Shown here one piece after another: positions 8,716 to 16,019 of a stretch of DNA of 54,725 nucleotides (within the stretch, counting starts at the first letter, position 1; every line of letters starts with the position of its first letter). The translations under genes were made by a program, and so were the position numbers. The notes beneath the pieces are model-generated. The model made no database searches. It saw nothing but the letters and a program-made list of their open reading frames with translations, and was not told the DNA's origin. The DNA comes from Planctomycetes bacterium B3_Pla (GTDB lineage: Bacteria; Planctomycetota; Phycisphaerae; Sedimentisphaerales; Anaerobacaceae): NCBI GenBank assembly GCA_005223045.1, contig NJBM01000029.1, positions 1-54,725 on the forward strand, given 5' to 3'.

Positions 8716-8744
8716 TTGACAAGGAATTACTTATGGACTATGAG
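8716..8744 (+). promoter_or_regulatory. Promoter TTGACA-N17-TATGAG upstream of the first cassette gene
   Basis: The -35 is 8716-8721 and the -10 is 8739-8744. A second TTGACA at 8760-8765 has only poor -10 matches. Either could drive the cassette genes from outside, as the Pc promoter does in integrons. Confidence 0.45.
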
Positions 8745-8830
8745 CAAAGGGGTGTTATATTGACACTCAGAGAGCTCTAGAGTTTTATATGGAAACCATA
8801 TATACATAGTTCGGCGTGAATTAATTAAGT

Positions 8831-11050
8831 ATGAAAAAGAAGCGTAAGCCCATGAAGCGATCAAAGTTAAAGAACGCACTTAAAAAGTCGCAATTGCCCA
8901 AAGTCTTGGACAGCCTCTCATTGGAAGAGCTAGCAGGATTTGCCCATGAATTGAGAGTTTATCTTAACTGGTGGATGGGTGATCCTACAAAGGAGAGCTT
9001 ACTCGCTCTTAAAAAATCTCAACCGCATCTCGATCACTTGCTTGATTTCGATATCGTGCTAAACCGACTAGAGTCACTCGATTCTTTTGAACGTAGTCCG
9101 TTTGGTGTTAACATTAAAGTATTCCTTCCGGAGCTTACATTAATCTACGAATCCGTGGTCTCACAGATACAGGAAAATCCCCCTGGGATTCATAAAGCAG
9201 AATGCTGGTTAAAGCCAATTGCTCAACATGCTGGTGCAGATTCAGATGTTGAGGCTGCGGTCTACATAGCGAGTAGAGGTCAAGCTGATCTGATTGATAT
9301 TGATTCGCTACGGGACTCGTGGCATGGAGCTGTTTGCCAAGACATCGAGCATGGCAAACCGGTTGGCAAGGTCCCGCAAGAAGTTCTTAATCGTGCAGGT
9401 GCAAGGACAGTATCACTGGCTGAAGCGGCGACAGTGCTCAGGTACAATAATGAGCTTCCACGATTCTTCAGTTTTCGTGATGAAGAGGAAAACTTTATTG
9501 ATGCTGCAATGTTTCGCACAGTTGAATGGTTTGGTGTAACTGGATTCGAACCCTGGCTCAAATCGCTTATTAAAGATCTCTCCAATGGTCCACAATACGG
9601 TATGGAACATGTACATGCAAGTTGGTGGCTCTTTTTTTGGTGTAGATCAGATCTAGCGATTGGTATGGCTGAAAGGCAAGGTTTGGAATCCTGGCTTTGG
9701 GCATTGATCAATGGCCCAGATGAACGAGATAAACCATGGCGATGCTATTGGCCAGATCAGAAGAATCCTCGGTCACGCGACTATCTTCCATTGGCTGGAG
9801 CTATTCTGTTCATCTGGTGTCGAATTCGGCCAAACAATATGAAAGAGGACGTTTTACTTCGTGCAACTGACCTTTTGTTCCAAACACAAACGCGCTGCGG
9901 TGGTTGGCCTCTTCATGCAGATGATTCTGAGGCAGATCTAATAGCAACGTGCTTTGCAATACACGGTTTAGCAGCATACATGCCTAGCGGTTGGCAGAAA
10001 GCTGTTGAACGCGGAGCAAAGTGGATTAAAAGCCAACAGCAGGCTGGAGGAGCTTGGTATATTAGTGGCGGCCCTCCCGCGATGCTTACAGTCCTAGCGA
10101 TCGACTCACTCGATCTTGCTGAAGGTAAGCGGGATGTTACATTTAAGCTTGATGTCAATCCCACAGAAAACAACACCAGTAGTGTCCCACATAGCTCAAG
10201 TCCCAGATTAATTGATCCCGAACCTGCATATGACTATAGTGCAGAATCCTGGTGCAATCCTGAAATACCAACTACAACATCGGTTACATTGAGCCGTGCC
10301 CATGAGGTGGCTACTCCAAGGCTGGCGGTTATGGTTGCGACTGAACTAGAACTTAAACAAGTACTCTCGGTATTGACACCGCTTCCTCGACGCCGACGAA
10401 TCTGGAAAGTTGCCCATGGACCTGATACGTTCTTCCTTGGTCGATTTGGCAAATTTCAATGCGTTCTCATGTTGTCCAGTATGGCATCCCAAGGTGCAAC
10501 AGGATCAACTTTGTCGACTGATGCAGTCATTCGCGAGTGGAATCCTACTGCGGTTGTGCTCCTAGGCATAGCATATGGTGCTAACCGGAAGAAGCAGCAT
10601 TCTGCTGATGTATTAATCGCTGAGCACTTGATTCCATACGAACACCAACGAATCGGTGCAAAACCTATGTTTCGTAATCCCGTACCACCATCAAGCCCAA
10701 CTCTTGTCAATCGCTTCAGGCATGCGTTAGATTGGCAATTTCACCGTCCGGATGGCTCTAGATGCAGCAAGCATGTTGGTCCCATCCTTTCTGGTGATAA
10801 GTTAATTGACGACCTAAAGTTTAAGAACTTACTTCTGGACCAATATCCAAATGCTATAGGCGGTGAAATGGAAGGGGCAGGTCTGTGGTCGGCTGCACAA
10901 CGCGCAGATAAACACTGGATTATAGTCAAAGGTGTTTGCGACTGGGCAGACGGTCACAAGCATGACAGCTATCAAGTTATGGCCGCGGCATCTGCTGTTT
11001 CCCTTGCGAATCATGTATTCTCTGACTCGAATATTTTAGATGGGCTCTGA
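8831..11050 (+). CDS. Alpha-toroid / nucleoside phosphorylase-like fusion (cassette gene A)
   Basis: A 739-residue protein. The middle (about residues 290-440) has terpene-cyclase-like toroid repeats: WCRIRPNNM, then CGGWPLHADDSEADLIATCFAIHGLAAY and WIKSQQQAGGAWY. From about 495 it is a nucleoside phosphorylase / MTA-SAH nucleosidase-type domain: LAVMVATELELKQVL, VVLLGIAYG, GGEMEGAGLW (purine-ribose-binding Glu pair near 677) and IVKGVCDWADG with a conserved Asp. The family cleaves N-glycosidic bonds of nucleosides; in bacterial immune proteins such domains act as effectors that deplete nucleotides. It is the first gene before an attC site. No clear ribosome site precedes the ATG. A defence effector is the favoured inference. 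Confidence 0.7.
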   Translation: MKKKRKPMKRSKLKNALKKSQLPKVLDSLSLEELAGFAHELRVYLNWWMGDPTKESLLALKKSQPHLDHLLDFDIVLNRLESLDSFERSPFGVNIKVFLPELTLIYESVVSQIQENPPGIHKAECWLKPIAQHAGADSDVEAAVYIASRGQADLIDIDSLRDSWHGAVCQDIEHGKPVGKVPQEVLNRAGARTVSLAEAATVLRYNNELPRFFSFRDEEENFIDAAMFRTVEWFGVTGFEPWLKSLIKDLSNGPQYGMEHVHASWWLFFWCRSDLAIGMAERQGLESWLWALINGPDERDKPWRCYWPDQKNPRSRDYLPLAGAILFIWCRIRPNNMKEDVLLRATDLLFQTQTRCGGWPLHADDSEADLIATCFAIHGLAAYMPSGWQKAVERGAKWIKSQQQAGGAWYISGGPPAMLTVLAIDSLDLAEGKRDVTFKLDVNPTENNTSSVPHSSSPRLIDPEPAYDYSAESWCNPEIPTTTSVTLSRAHEVATPRLAVMVATELELKQVLSVLTPLPRRRRIWKVAHGPDTFFLGRFGKFQCVLMLSSMASQGATGSTLSTDAVIREWNPTAVVLLGIAYGANRKKQHSADVLIAEHLIPYEHQRIGAKPMFRNPVPPSSPTLVNRFRHALDWQFHRPDGSRCSKHVGPILSGDKLIDDLKFKNLLLDQYPNAIGGEMEGAGLWSAAQRADKHWIIVKGVCDWADGHKHDSYQVMAAASAVSLANHVFSDSNILDGL

Positions 11051-11090
11051 CATAATTTTAATATCTATCCGAAGTGCAGTAACTTGCTTC

Positions 11091-11150
11091 GCCGAACATG
11101 GGGCTCAAATCGGACGGCCTAAAGGCCGCCGCTTAGCCCCTGCGTTAGCT
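11091..11150 (+). repeat. Integron attC site 1
   Basis: Recombination core GTTAGCT at 11144-11150 is preceded by TTAGCCCC, which pairs with GGGGCTcAA at about 11100. The outer GCCGAAC box is at 11091-11097, and a GC-rich inner stem (GGACGGCC/GGCCGCC) closes the fold. It ends cassette A and is oriented like the other three sites. Confidence 0.75.
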
Positions 11151-11172
11151 ATCTGCTCGATTGGGGCATTTC

Positions 11173-11889
11173 ATGATAGACCTTAAGATCGAACTTACAA
11201 AACTCTTTGCTCTTCATAAAGCGTCCATAACGCTGGATCATGCAGTCCGTGAATCTGCCACTCCTAATCTGGATTGGAGGCTCTTCCGCCCATCTAAATT
11301 CATATACTCATACTTTGCCTTCAACAGTATCTATTCGTTTGATTGGGAGAAATCCATCGAGTTGTATTCTCCAATGCGTTGGGGATCAACAGAGGATGAA
11401 AACCATCCAAAGGAAGAAGACCAGATCAAGGCAATTGTGAAGTTCTCTTGCCAATCGCTTGGATCGCAGGCTCCTCTGCAGTTCATACGTATCCTCAAGG
11501 GCCAATTGCAGAACTACAAGATCACGAAACCCATAGAGGCTTTGAGGGATATTCGACCTTCAAATGAGAGTAAACGAGTTAAAGGCTTGCGAAATGCGTT
11601 CCCGGGCAATTTCAAAACCCTCTTTCAAAGCCCAGACCTTACCCAAGATAGCCTCCTTTCAAGTTTATCCGGATCGCTTTCATACATTCAATCTGTCCGG
11701 AACAATGTGTTTCACGGTTCAAAGACAAGTATCCAGATGGATGATCGCCGGCAGCAAGAACGACTGCTTATATATGCTGCACTGGTCAACTCATTGTGCG
11801 AGCTATTCTTCTGTGCAATCGCATCTGTACTGCCGGGATGGAATTGCGTCCCGGCAGATTTCGCTAAAGAGTTAGAGGTAGCTAGCTAA
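11173..11889 (+). CDS. HEPN-type protein with Rx4H motif (cassette gene B)
   Basis: A 238-residue protein starting at the ATG at 11173, 22 bases after the attC core, with GGGG upstream; the TTG-initiated extension to 11161 is unlikely. Near the C-terminus it has RNNVFHG, R176 to H181, the Rx4H signature of HEPN ribonuclease domains, in a helical context (SLSGSLSYIQSV before; LLIYAALVNSLCELFF after). HEPN proteins act as RNases in toxin-antitoxin, abortive infection and CRISPR systems. The N-terminal half is unfamiliar. It sits in its own integron cassette, like the next gene, which also ends in an Rx4H domain. RNase activity is inferred from the motif alone. Confidence 0.68.
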   Translation: MIDLKIELTKLFALHKASITLDHAVRESATPNLDWRLFRPSKFIYSYFAFNSIYSFDWEKSIELYSPMRWGSTEDENHPKEEDQIKAIVKFSCQSLGSQAPLQFIRILKGQLQNYKITKPIEALRDIRPSNESKRVKGLRNAFPGNFKTLFQSPDLTQDSLLSSLSGSLSYIQSVRNNVFHGSKTSIQMDDRRQQERLLIYAALVNSLCELFFCAIASVLPGWNCVPADFAKELEVAS

Positions 11890-11945
11890 CAAGCGGATTC
11901 AGTTGGACCTCGCTGACGCTCGGCCACTGATCCGCAACGTTAGGC
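11884..11945 (+). repeat. Integron attC site 2
   Basis: AGCTAAC at 11884-11890 and GTTAGGC at 11939-11945 enclose GCGGATtCAGT, which pairs with ACTGATCCGC apart from an unpaired T, the extrahelical base typical of attC. The inner loop carries GCTGACGCTC. This is the clearest attC of the array and overlaps the stop region of gene B. Confidence 0.87.
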
Positions 11946-12014
11946 TCAGGCAATACCACTTGCAAGAGAATAAAACGTGCAGGTCCTTACTATGGCCTGT
12001 TGGAAGCATGAGAC

Positions 12015-13295
12015 ATGAAGACGCTTGATTATTGGGATGGCCGTTTGACAACAATTCCGAGTAGCATCGACTGTGCGGAGATGCGTATCCTGGGCGGCGA
12101 CCATGCGCCGCCTGTGTTCACGGGCCCCGGCCACATAGATATCAGAAGCACGACCGACATCGACTTTACGATGTACGCAACACCTGCGGATGACTCGGAT
12201 GCAATCCGCCGCCTAGCCCGAGCACGAGAGAATCCATACGAGGTACTCGACCAATTTGTCCTCGTTGCGACAGACTATCAAGGAACCGAGTGGAACTGCG
12301 GTTGGATCCGACCAGAATTGAAAGGAATGCCTAACATCGGCTGGCCACTAACAGGGAAAATTAACTCTCTGGTAACACGCGCCGAAGGACCTTGGGTTTC
12401 TGAGCAATCGAGCGTAGAACTTGTCTTTCGACCAAAGCTCTGTCTTCCAATGGACAAGGCAATGGTGACCGTTACGTCTATAGATGGTACGGAGATCGAG
12501 CGTAAGCACAGCGCCGGGCAACAAACCATCCAGCTACTTAATTCAGAGGTCAGGTTTTTTTATACACCTTCTAGTGATTCGCTCTGGTTGACAGCAGAGA
12601 CTTCCGACAAGCTCCAACACCCTTATGCAGAGAACTGGGTTAGCGAGCCTCTCCGTATTCTGCTTGGACAACTCGTCTACCCTCGCCTTGTTGCTCGCAA
12701 CTTCGGTGACGGAACCGCACATGTATGGCTCCGCCCCTTACCTAGACATTTCCGCAGTTTGAGTATCGCCTCGCTGCTCGGAGAAGATCCATCCGGCGCA
12801 AGGAAGGAATTCTGGGAACTCTATGCGAGTTTACTCCGATTGATTGCGGAAGCTAGAGATGACGATGGGCATCCGAACTTAGAGTCTCATCCGATTACGC
12901 GATTCTATGAGGAGATTATTCGTGCTACACAAGGATCGAAATGGGTTCTTTGTATGACCCTTTCAAGCGTCGCGGAAGGCCTCCTGCGGTTGCTCATACC
13001 CCCAGGCCAGAAGGTAAAGATTGATAACTTTATGAAGATGCTCGTACGCCAGAATATCCTTGTGGATGAGAACCAGCTATCGTGGACGAAAGTGAGACAT
13101 GCGGTTATGCATGGCCAGCTCGTGTCACTGTGGGGAACTAAAGAAGAAGACAAGGAGCTCGACCACCTTGTTGACCTTGTCCGTCGCCTGACACGCGAAT
13201 TCATTAAACAGCGAGTTGATGTGAAATCCGATACAACACGAGTTTCTATTGAGTCCCCTCCACATACTCCAGGAATGGCGGTGACGGACGAATAG
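12015..13295 (+). CDS. ApeA-like HEPN protein with Rx4H motif (cassette gene C)
   Basis: A 426-residue protein. A long beta-rich N-terminal part (about 1-260, LDYWDGRLTTIPSSIDC, IDFTMYATPADDSD) is followed by a helical C-terminal domain containing VRHAVMHG, R361 to H366, the HEPN Rx4H motif. A large N-terminal sensor joined to a C-terminal HEPN resembles the ApeA type of abortive-infection protein, a likeness of architecture only. The start follows GGAAG at eight bases. It is bounded by attC sites 2 and 3, so it is a mobile cassette gene. The likely action is RNA cleavage on infection. It could also be a simple HEPN toxin without a separate antitoxin in the cassette. Confidence 0.68.
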   Translation: MKTLDYWDGRLTTIPSSIDCAEMRILGGDHAPPVFTGPGHIDIRSTTDIDFTMYATPADDSDAIRRLARARENPYEVLDQFVLVATDYQGTEWNCGWIRPELKGMPNIGWPLTGKINSLVTRAEGPWVSEQSSVELVFRPKLCLPMDKAMVTVTSIDGTEIERKHSAGQQTIQLLNSEVRFFYTPSSDSLWLTAETSDKLQHPYAENWVSEPLRILLGQLVYPRLVARNFGDGTAHVWLRPLPRHFRSLSIASLLGEDPSGARKEFWELYASLLRLIAEARDDDGHPNLESHPITRFYEEIIRATQGSKWVLCMTLSSVAEGLLRLLIPPGQKVKIDNFMKMLVRQNILVDENQLSWTKVRHAVMHGQLVSLWGTKEEDKELDHLVDLVRRLTREFIKQRVDVKSDTTRVSIESPPHTPGMAVTDE

Positions 13296-13348
13296 AATAT
13301 AGCATATCATCGAAGTGGACCGTTGGCAGGTGTCATTAATAGAAAATT

Positions 13349-13419
13349 GCCTAACAGGTCGCTTAACTCAGACCGAGAAAAGCTAGCACTTTCCTCGTCC
13401 GGTTAGCTCAGCGTTAGGC
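13349..13419 (+). repeat. Integron attC site 3
   Basis: GCCTAAC at 13349-13355 and GTTAGGC at 13413-13419 are perfect complements. Inside, CGCTTAACTCAGACCGAG pairs imperfectly with CTCGTCCGGTTAGCTCAGCG, leaving an AT-rich terminal loop. It closes cassette C. Confidence 0.8.
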
Positions 13420-13434
13420 GGCTTGGAGATGATA

Positions 13435-14199
13435 ATGACCAATTCCATTCCTCATGATGTCGCACGGCACCTTGGTTACTATGTCTACTTGCTAGTTAAT
13501 CCGAGAACTGAGAAGGTGTTTTACGTTGGCAAGGGCCAAGGTGAGAGAATTCTTGATCATTTGACTGCAAATGGAGAGTCACAGAGAGCGGCTACAGTAA
13601 ACGCAATAAGATCAGAGGGTCTTGAGCCACGCCTGGATATCCTCGCCCATAAACTCCCGGACGAAGAAACTGCCCTGCGGATAGAGGCAGCAGTGATCGA
13701 TCTATGTGGTCTCGGTGAGCTTACGAATAAGATGCGAGGTTGGTGCAGCATTCAGTGCGGGAGAGTGCCTCTTGATGAATTGGCCTCCTATTACGCCGCA
13801 AAACCAGTGACAATTACTGACCAGGTACTCCTTATCCGTATCGCCAGACTTTTCCGGCATGGAATGAGCGCGGATGAGCTGTATGATGCGACGCGAGGGA
13901 TTTGGAGGCTTGGGCCGCGCAGAAATCACGTTCAATATGCGTTCGCGGTTTTCGAAGGTGTCGTGCGGGAAGTGTATAAAATTGAGAGTTGGCAGCAAGC
14001 ATCGGAAGCGAGGTTCAAGACAAATATCCACAAGCAGAACCAACCCAAGCTGCTAAGAGCGAAAAACCGATGGGTGTTTATCGGTGTTGTCGCCGGAGAA
14101 ACAGTTCAGTCTCAATATAAGGGACGATCGGTTGCAGCATACTTTCGAACGGGTAGTCGGAATCCGTTCAAATACGTTAATGTCAAATCTGCCACCTAA
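13435..14199 (+). CDS. GIY-YIG nuclease-family protein (cassette gene D)
   Basis: A 254-residue protein with a GIY-YIG fold at the N-terminus: GYYVYLL at about residue 14 and VFYVGKGQGERILDHL at about 29-44, then an EAAVIDLCG segment carrying the expected conserved Glu. The family makes single metal-dependent DNA cuts; members with a YVGKG form include LEM-3-like and cassette-borne nucleases. The C-terminal 130 residues (WRLGPRRNHVQYAFAVFEGVVREVYKI) look like a separate binding domain. The start at 13435 has GGAG six bases upstream, only 16 bases after the attC core. The gene is the last of the recognisable cassettes. Confidence 0.75.
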   Translation: MTNSIPHDVARHLGYYVYLLVNPRTEKVFYVGKGQGERILDHLTANGESQRAATVNAIRSEGLEPRLDILAHKLPDEETALRIEAAVIDLCGLGELTNKMRGWCSIQCGRVPLDELASYYAAKPVTITDQVLLIRIARLFRHGMSADELYDATRGIWRLGPRRNHVQYAFAVFEGVVREVYKIESWQQASEARFKTNIHKQNQPKLLRAKNRWVFIGVVAGETVQSQYKGRSVAAYFRTGSRNPFKYVNVKSAT

Positions 14200-14253
14200 C
14201 AAATCGTTCAAGCAGGCCGCAAGGACACGGCTGCTTAACTAAAGTCGTTAGGT
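14194..14253 (+). repeat. Integron attC site 4
   Basis: ACCTAAC (14194-14200) and GTTAGGT (14247-14253) pair perfectly. GTTCAAGCAGGCCG pairs with CGGCTGCTTAAC with extrahelical bases. It overlaps the end of gene D and ends the array. Confidence 0.83.
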
Positions 14254-14265
14254 ATTTCGTAATTG

Positions 14266-14310
14266 AACCCTCAAGAGATGAGAACGGTCTTTTGAGGGTT
14301 TCTTTTCTTT
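14266..14310 (+). terminator. Rho-independent terminator after the cassette array
   Basis: AACCCTCAA (14266-14274) pairs with TTGAGGGTT (14292-14300), followed by TCTTTTCTTT. It starts 13 bp after attC 4 and would end array transcription. Confidence 0.75.
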
Positions 14311-14927
14311 GAAAATGTTTTTGTGGTATGATCGTTCTATCAAATATCACTCCCATTCTTTTTGGCTTTTTTGTTCGCTGGTATCTGTAGACCTCCTAAT
14401 AGACAAGCAAGAACTCGTTAGAAATAAAGTACTGAAAGTAAATAGTTTATGTGGCAGTGACACCATGGACGTCAGTGTAAGGCGTCAGTTCGAAGGCAAA
14501 TTCTTCGGAATTCGTAAGAACTATGAACCTTCTTCCCCACAGAGTGGAATATCGGTTGGTGGACACCAGAATTCAGGCCCTAATTATGCTGACCGGTGTG
14601 TGACTCAAAAGGTATAGAACCTTTCACATAAGGGTATTTAAGAGAGTCTGACCACATGCTCTTACTACCAGGTGCAACAGTATTCATGAATCGCGAGAGT
14701 CCAGGTATCTCTGACTTTTTGTTTGTAAAGACGGTCTAATTCGTGTACAATCACTTAGTCGAAGAAGCAGCTATTTGGGCTTAATCTATAGTCAATGATC
14801 TGGAGGATTTTGAATCGCTTAGAGAAATTTGCGGCCGAGAAAGCCGCGTTTGAAAATTGACATAGCGCTGTACCTTTGGGCATCCTACGCTAAATCGCCA
14901 GTTTACTTAACCAAGAGATGTGCAAGG

Positions 14928-14954
14928 GACGGTGTTCCAACATGGGGCACCGTC
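14928..14954 (+). terminator. Terminator-like hairpin
   Basis: GACGGTG/CACCGTC arms with a 13-base loop, followed by the loosely T-rich TGCTTGTGTTCTT. Weak as a terminator. Confidence 0.35.
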
Positions 14955-15081
14955 TGCTTGTGTTCTTGGTGGGCTCTGGCGAGCCTAGCGTAGGCACGAT
15001 GCGGCGGTGCCCTTTAATTTTGCGCGTCCCTAACTGCTTGCCCGCCCAGAGGTCCTTGAAATTTTCCCAGAGGAGAAAACG

Positions 15082-15951
15082 ATGAACATCTCAATGAGTG
15101 GAATTGAGTTCGAAAAACATCACCCTCTCGTACAGATTGTAAGAGTGCCGCTATTGCAGTCACTAAGGGTCATGCCTTACCCAGTTGCTCATAAATTGCT
15201 TATAAAATGGAGCAGCGATGCCAGAGATGCTTGTCGCTGGGCAAGAACCCACAAAGCCCTGGAGATGATGTACACCTTCCCCGAAAGGCGAAAGAGAGGT
15301 GACACTTCTTCGGGCGACGTCTTCTGGCAGACATTCTTAAGCAATGCCCGAGCCATCAGAAATAGGCTTAAACTTGTGGAGCATTTGTTGAAGAATTTGA
15401 TCATCGAACGATCCGAAAAAGCCAAACCGCCTCGGCTCCTCAGTTTGGGCAGTGGAAGCGGTAGATCCGTATTTGAGGCGATTGCGTCACTCGATGGGAA
15501 AGTCCCTGTAAAAGCAGCCCTGCTTGACAGCAGTCGAAGCGCCATCAAGTTCAGCCGAGGACTGTCGGAAGCAATACTCGGCGACGGAGCAATGAATAGT
15601 CTTCAATGGGTATGCACAAGAACGGAAGATGTTGGGAGCTGTCTGGTCGATTTTTTCCCGGATATTGTGGAGATGGTGGGACTTCTGGATTATTTCGAGG
15701 AAAGCAAGGCTAAAGACTTGTTCAGATTGATTCATAAGAATCTTTCCACCGGTGGCTGGTTCGTAGTATCGAACGTGATACCTAACCTTGAGAGACGATT
15801 TGTTGACAAGGTCGTGGGGTGGCCGCTGATTTATCGGGAGCCCCCGGAACTCAAAAAGCTCGTAATTGAGAGTGGCTTCAATGAAGAAGGAGTGAGCTTA
15901 TTTGTTGAACCTCTAAGAATTTATGCGATTGCAGTTTGTCAGAAGAGATGA
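15082..15951 (+). CDS. Class I SAM-dependent methyltransferase
   Basis: A 289-residue protein with a Rossmann methyltransferase core: LLSLGSGSGRSVFEAI (SAM-binding glycine loop, about residues 114-129), AALLDSSRSAIKFSR (motif II acidic residue), DIVEMVGLLDYFEE (motif IV region) and LSTGGWFVVSNVIPN. The N-terminal 110 residues are helical and may cover the substrate site. GAGGAG lies at a good distance before the ATG. Substrate unknown; the pattern fits small-molecule or lipid methyltransferases better than DNA ones, since no DPPY/NPPF-type motif is present. It is followed 68 bp later by a histidine kinase gene, with no evidence of joint function. Confidence 0.75.
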   Translation: MNISMSGIEFEKHHPLVQIVRVPLLQSLRVMPYPVAHKLLIKWSSDARDACRWARTHKALEMMYTFPERRKRGDTSSGDVFWQTFLSNARAIRNRLKLVEHLLKNLIIERSEKAKPPRLLSLGSGSGRSVFEAIASLDGKVPVKAALLDSSRSAIKFSRGLSEAILGDGAMNSLQWVCTRTEDVGSCLVDFFPDIVEMVGLLDYFEESKAKDLFRLIHKNLSTGGWFVVSNVIPNLERRFVDKVVGWPLIYREPPELKKLVIESGFNEEGVSLFVEPLRIYAIAVCQKR

Positions 15952-16019
15952 AGGCCCGGAAGGAGCTTGGCTATTGACAGATTTCTGTAATCTTCTAATT
16001 CGTGCTACAATGGAGTAAC

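Larger units (their letters stand above)
7727..8830. other. 1.1-kb non-coding stretch upstream of the cassette array
   Basis: No credible open frame on either strand. Contents: a GC hairpin at 7744-7761 just after the PIN gene (CCCCGC/GCGGGG, no T-run), a near-perfect 31-bp palindrome at 8206-8236 (AGCTAAAGT/ACTTTAGCT arms), a palindrome TATATGG-AAA-CCATATA at 8786-8802, and several sigma70-like promoters. In an integron this is where the integrase and attI would sit, but no integrase remnant could be read. Confidence 0.5.
14254..15081. other. 830-bp stretch without a convincing gene
   Basis: After the terminator at 14266-14310 there is an AT-rich stretch with one open frame (14309-14617 plus) that lacks a ribosome site and family features. 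A second hairpin, GACGGTG/CACCGTC at 14928-14954, comes before the methyltransferase gene. Confidence 0.5.

Noticed and set aside
14309..14617. 102-residue plus-strand frame after the cassette terminator
   Set aside because: Starts inside the terminator T-tract, no ribosome site, no recognisable features.
15974..16011. TTGACA ... TACAAT as a promoter for the histidine kinase
   Set aside because: The spacer is 26 bp, too long for a sigma70-type promoter.
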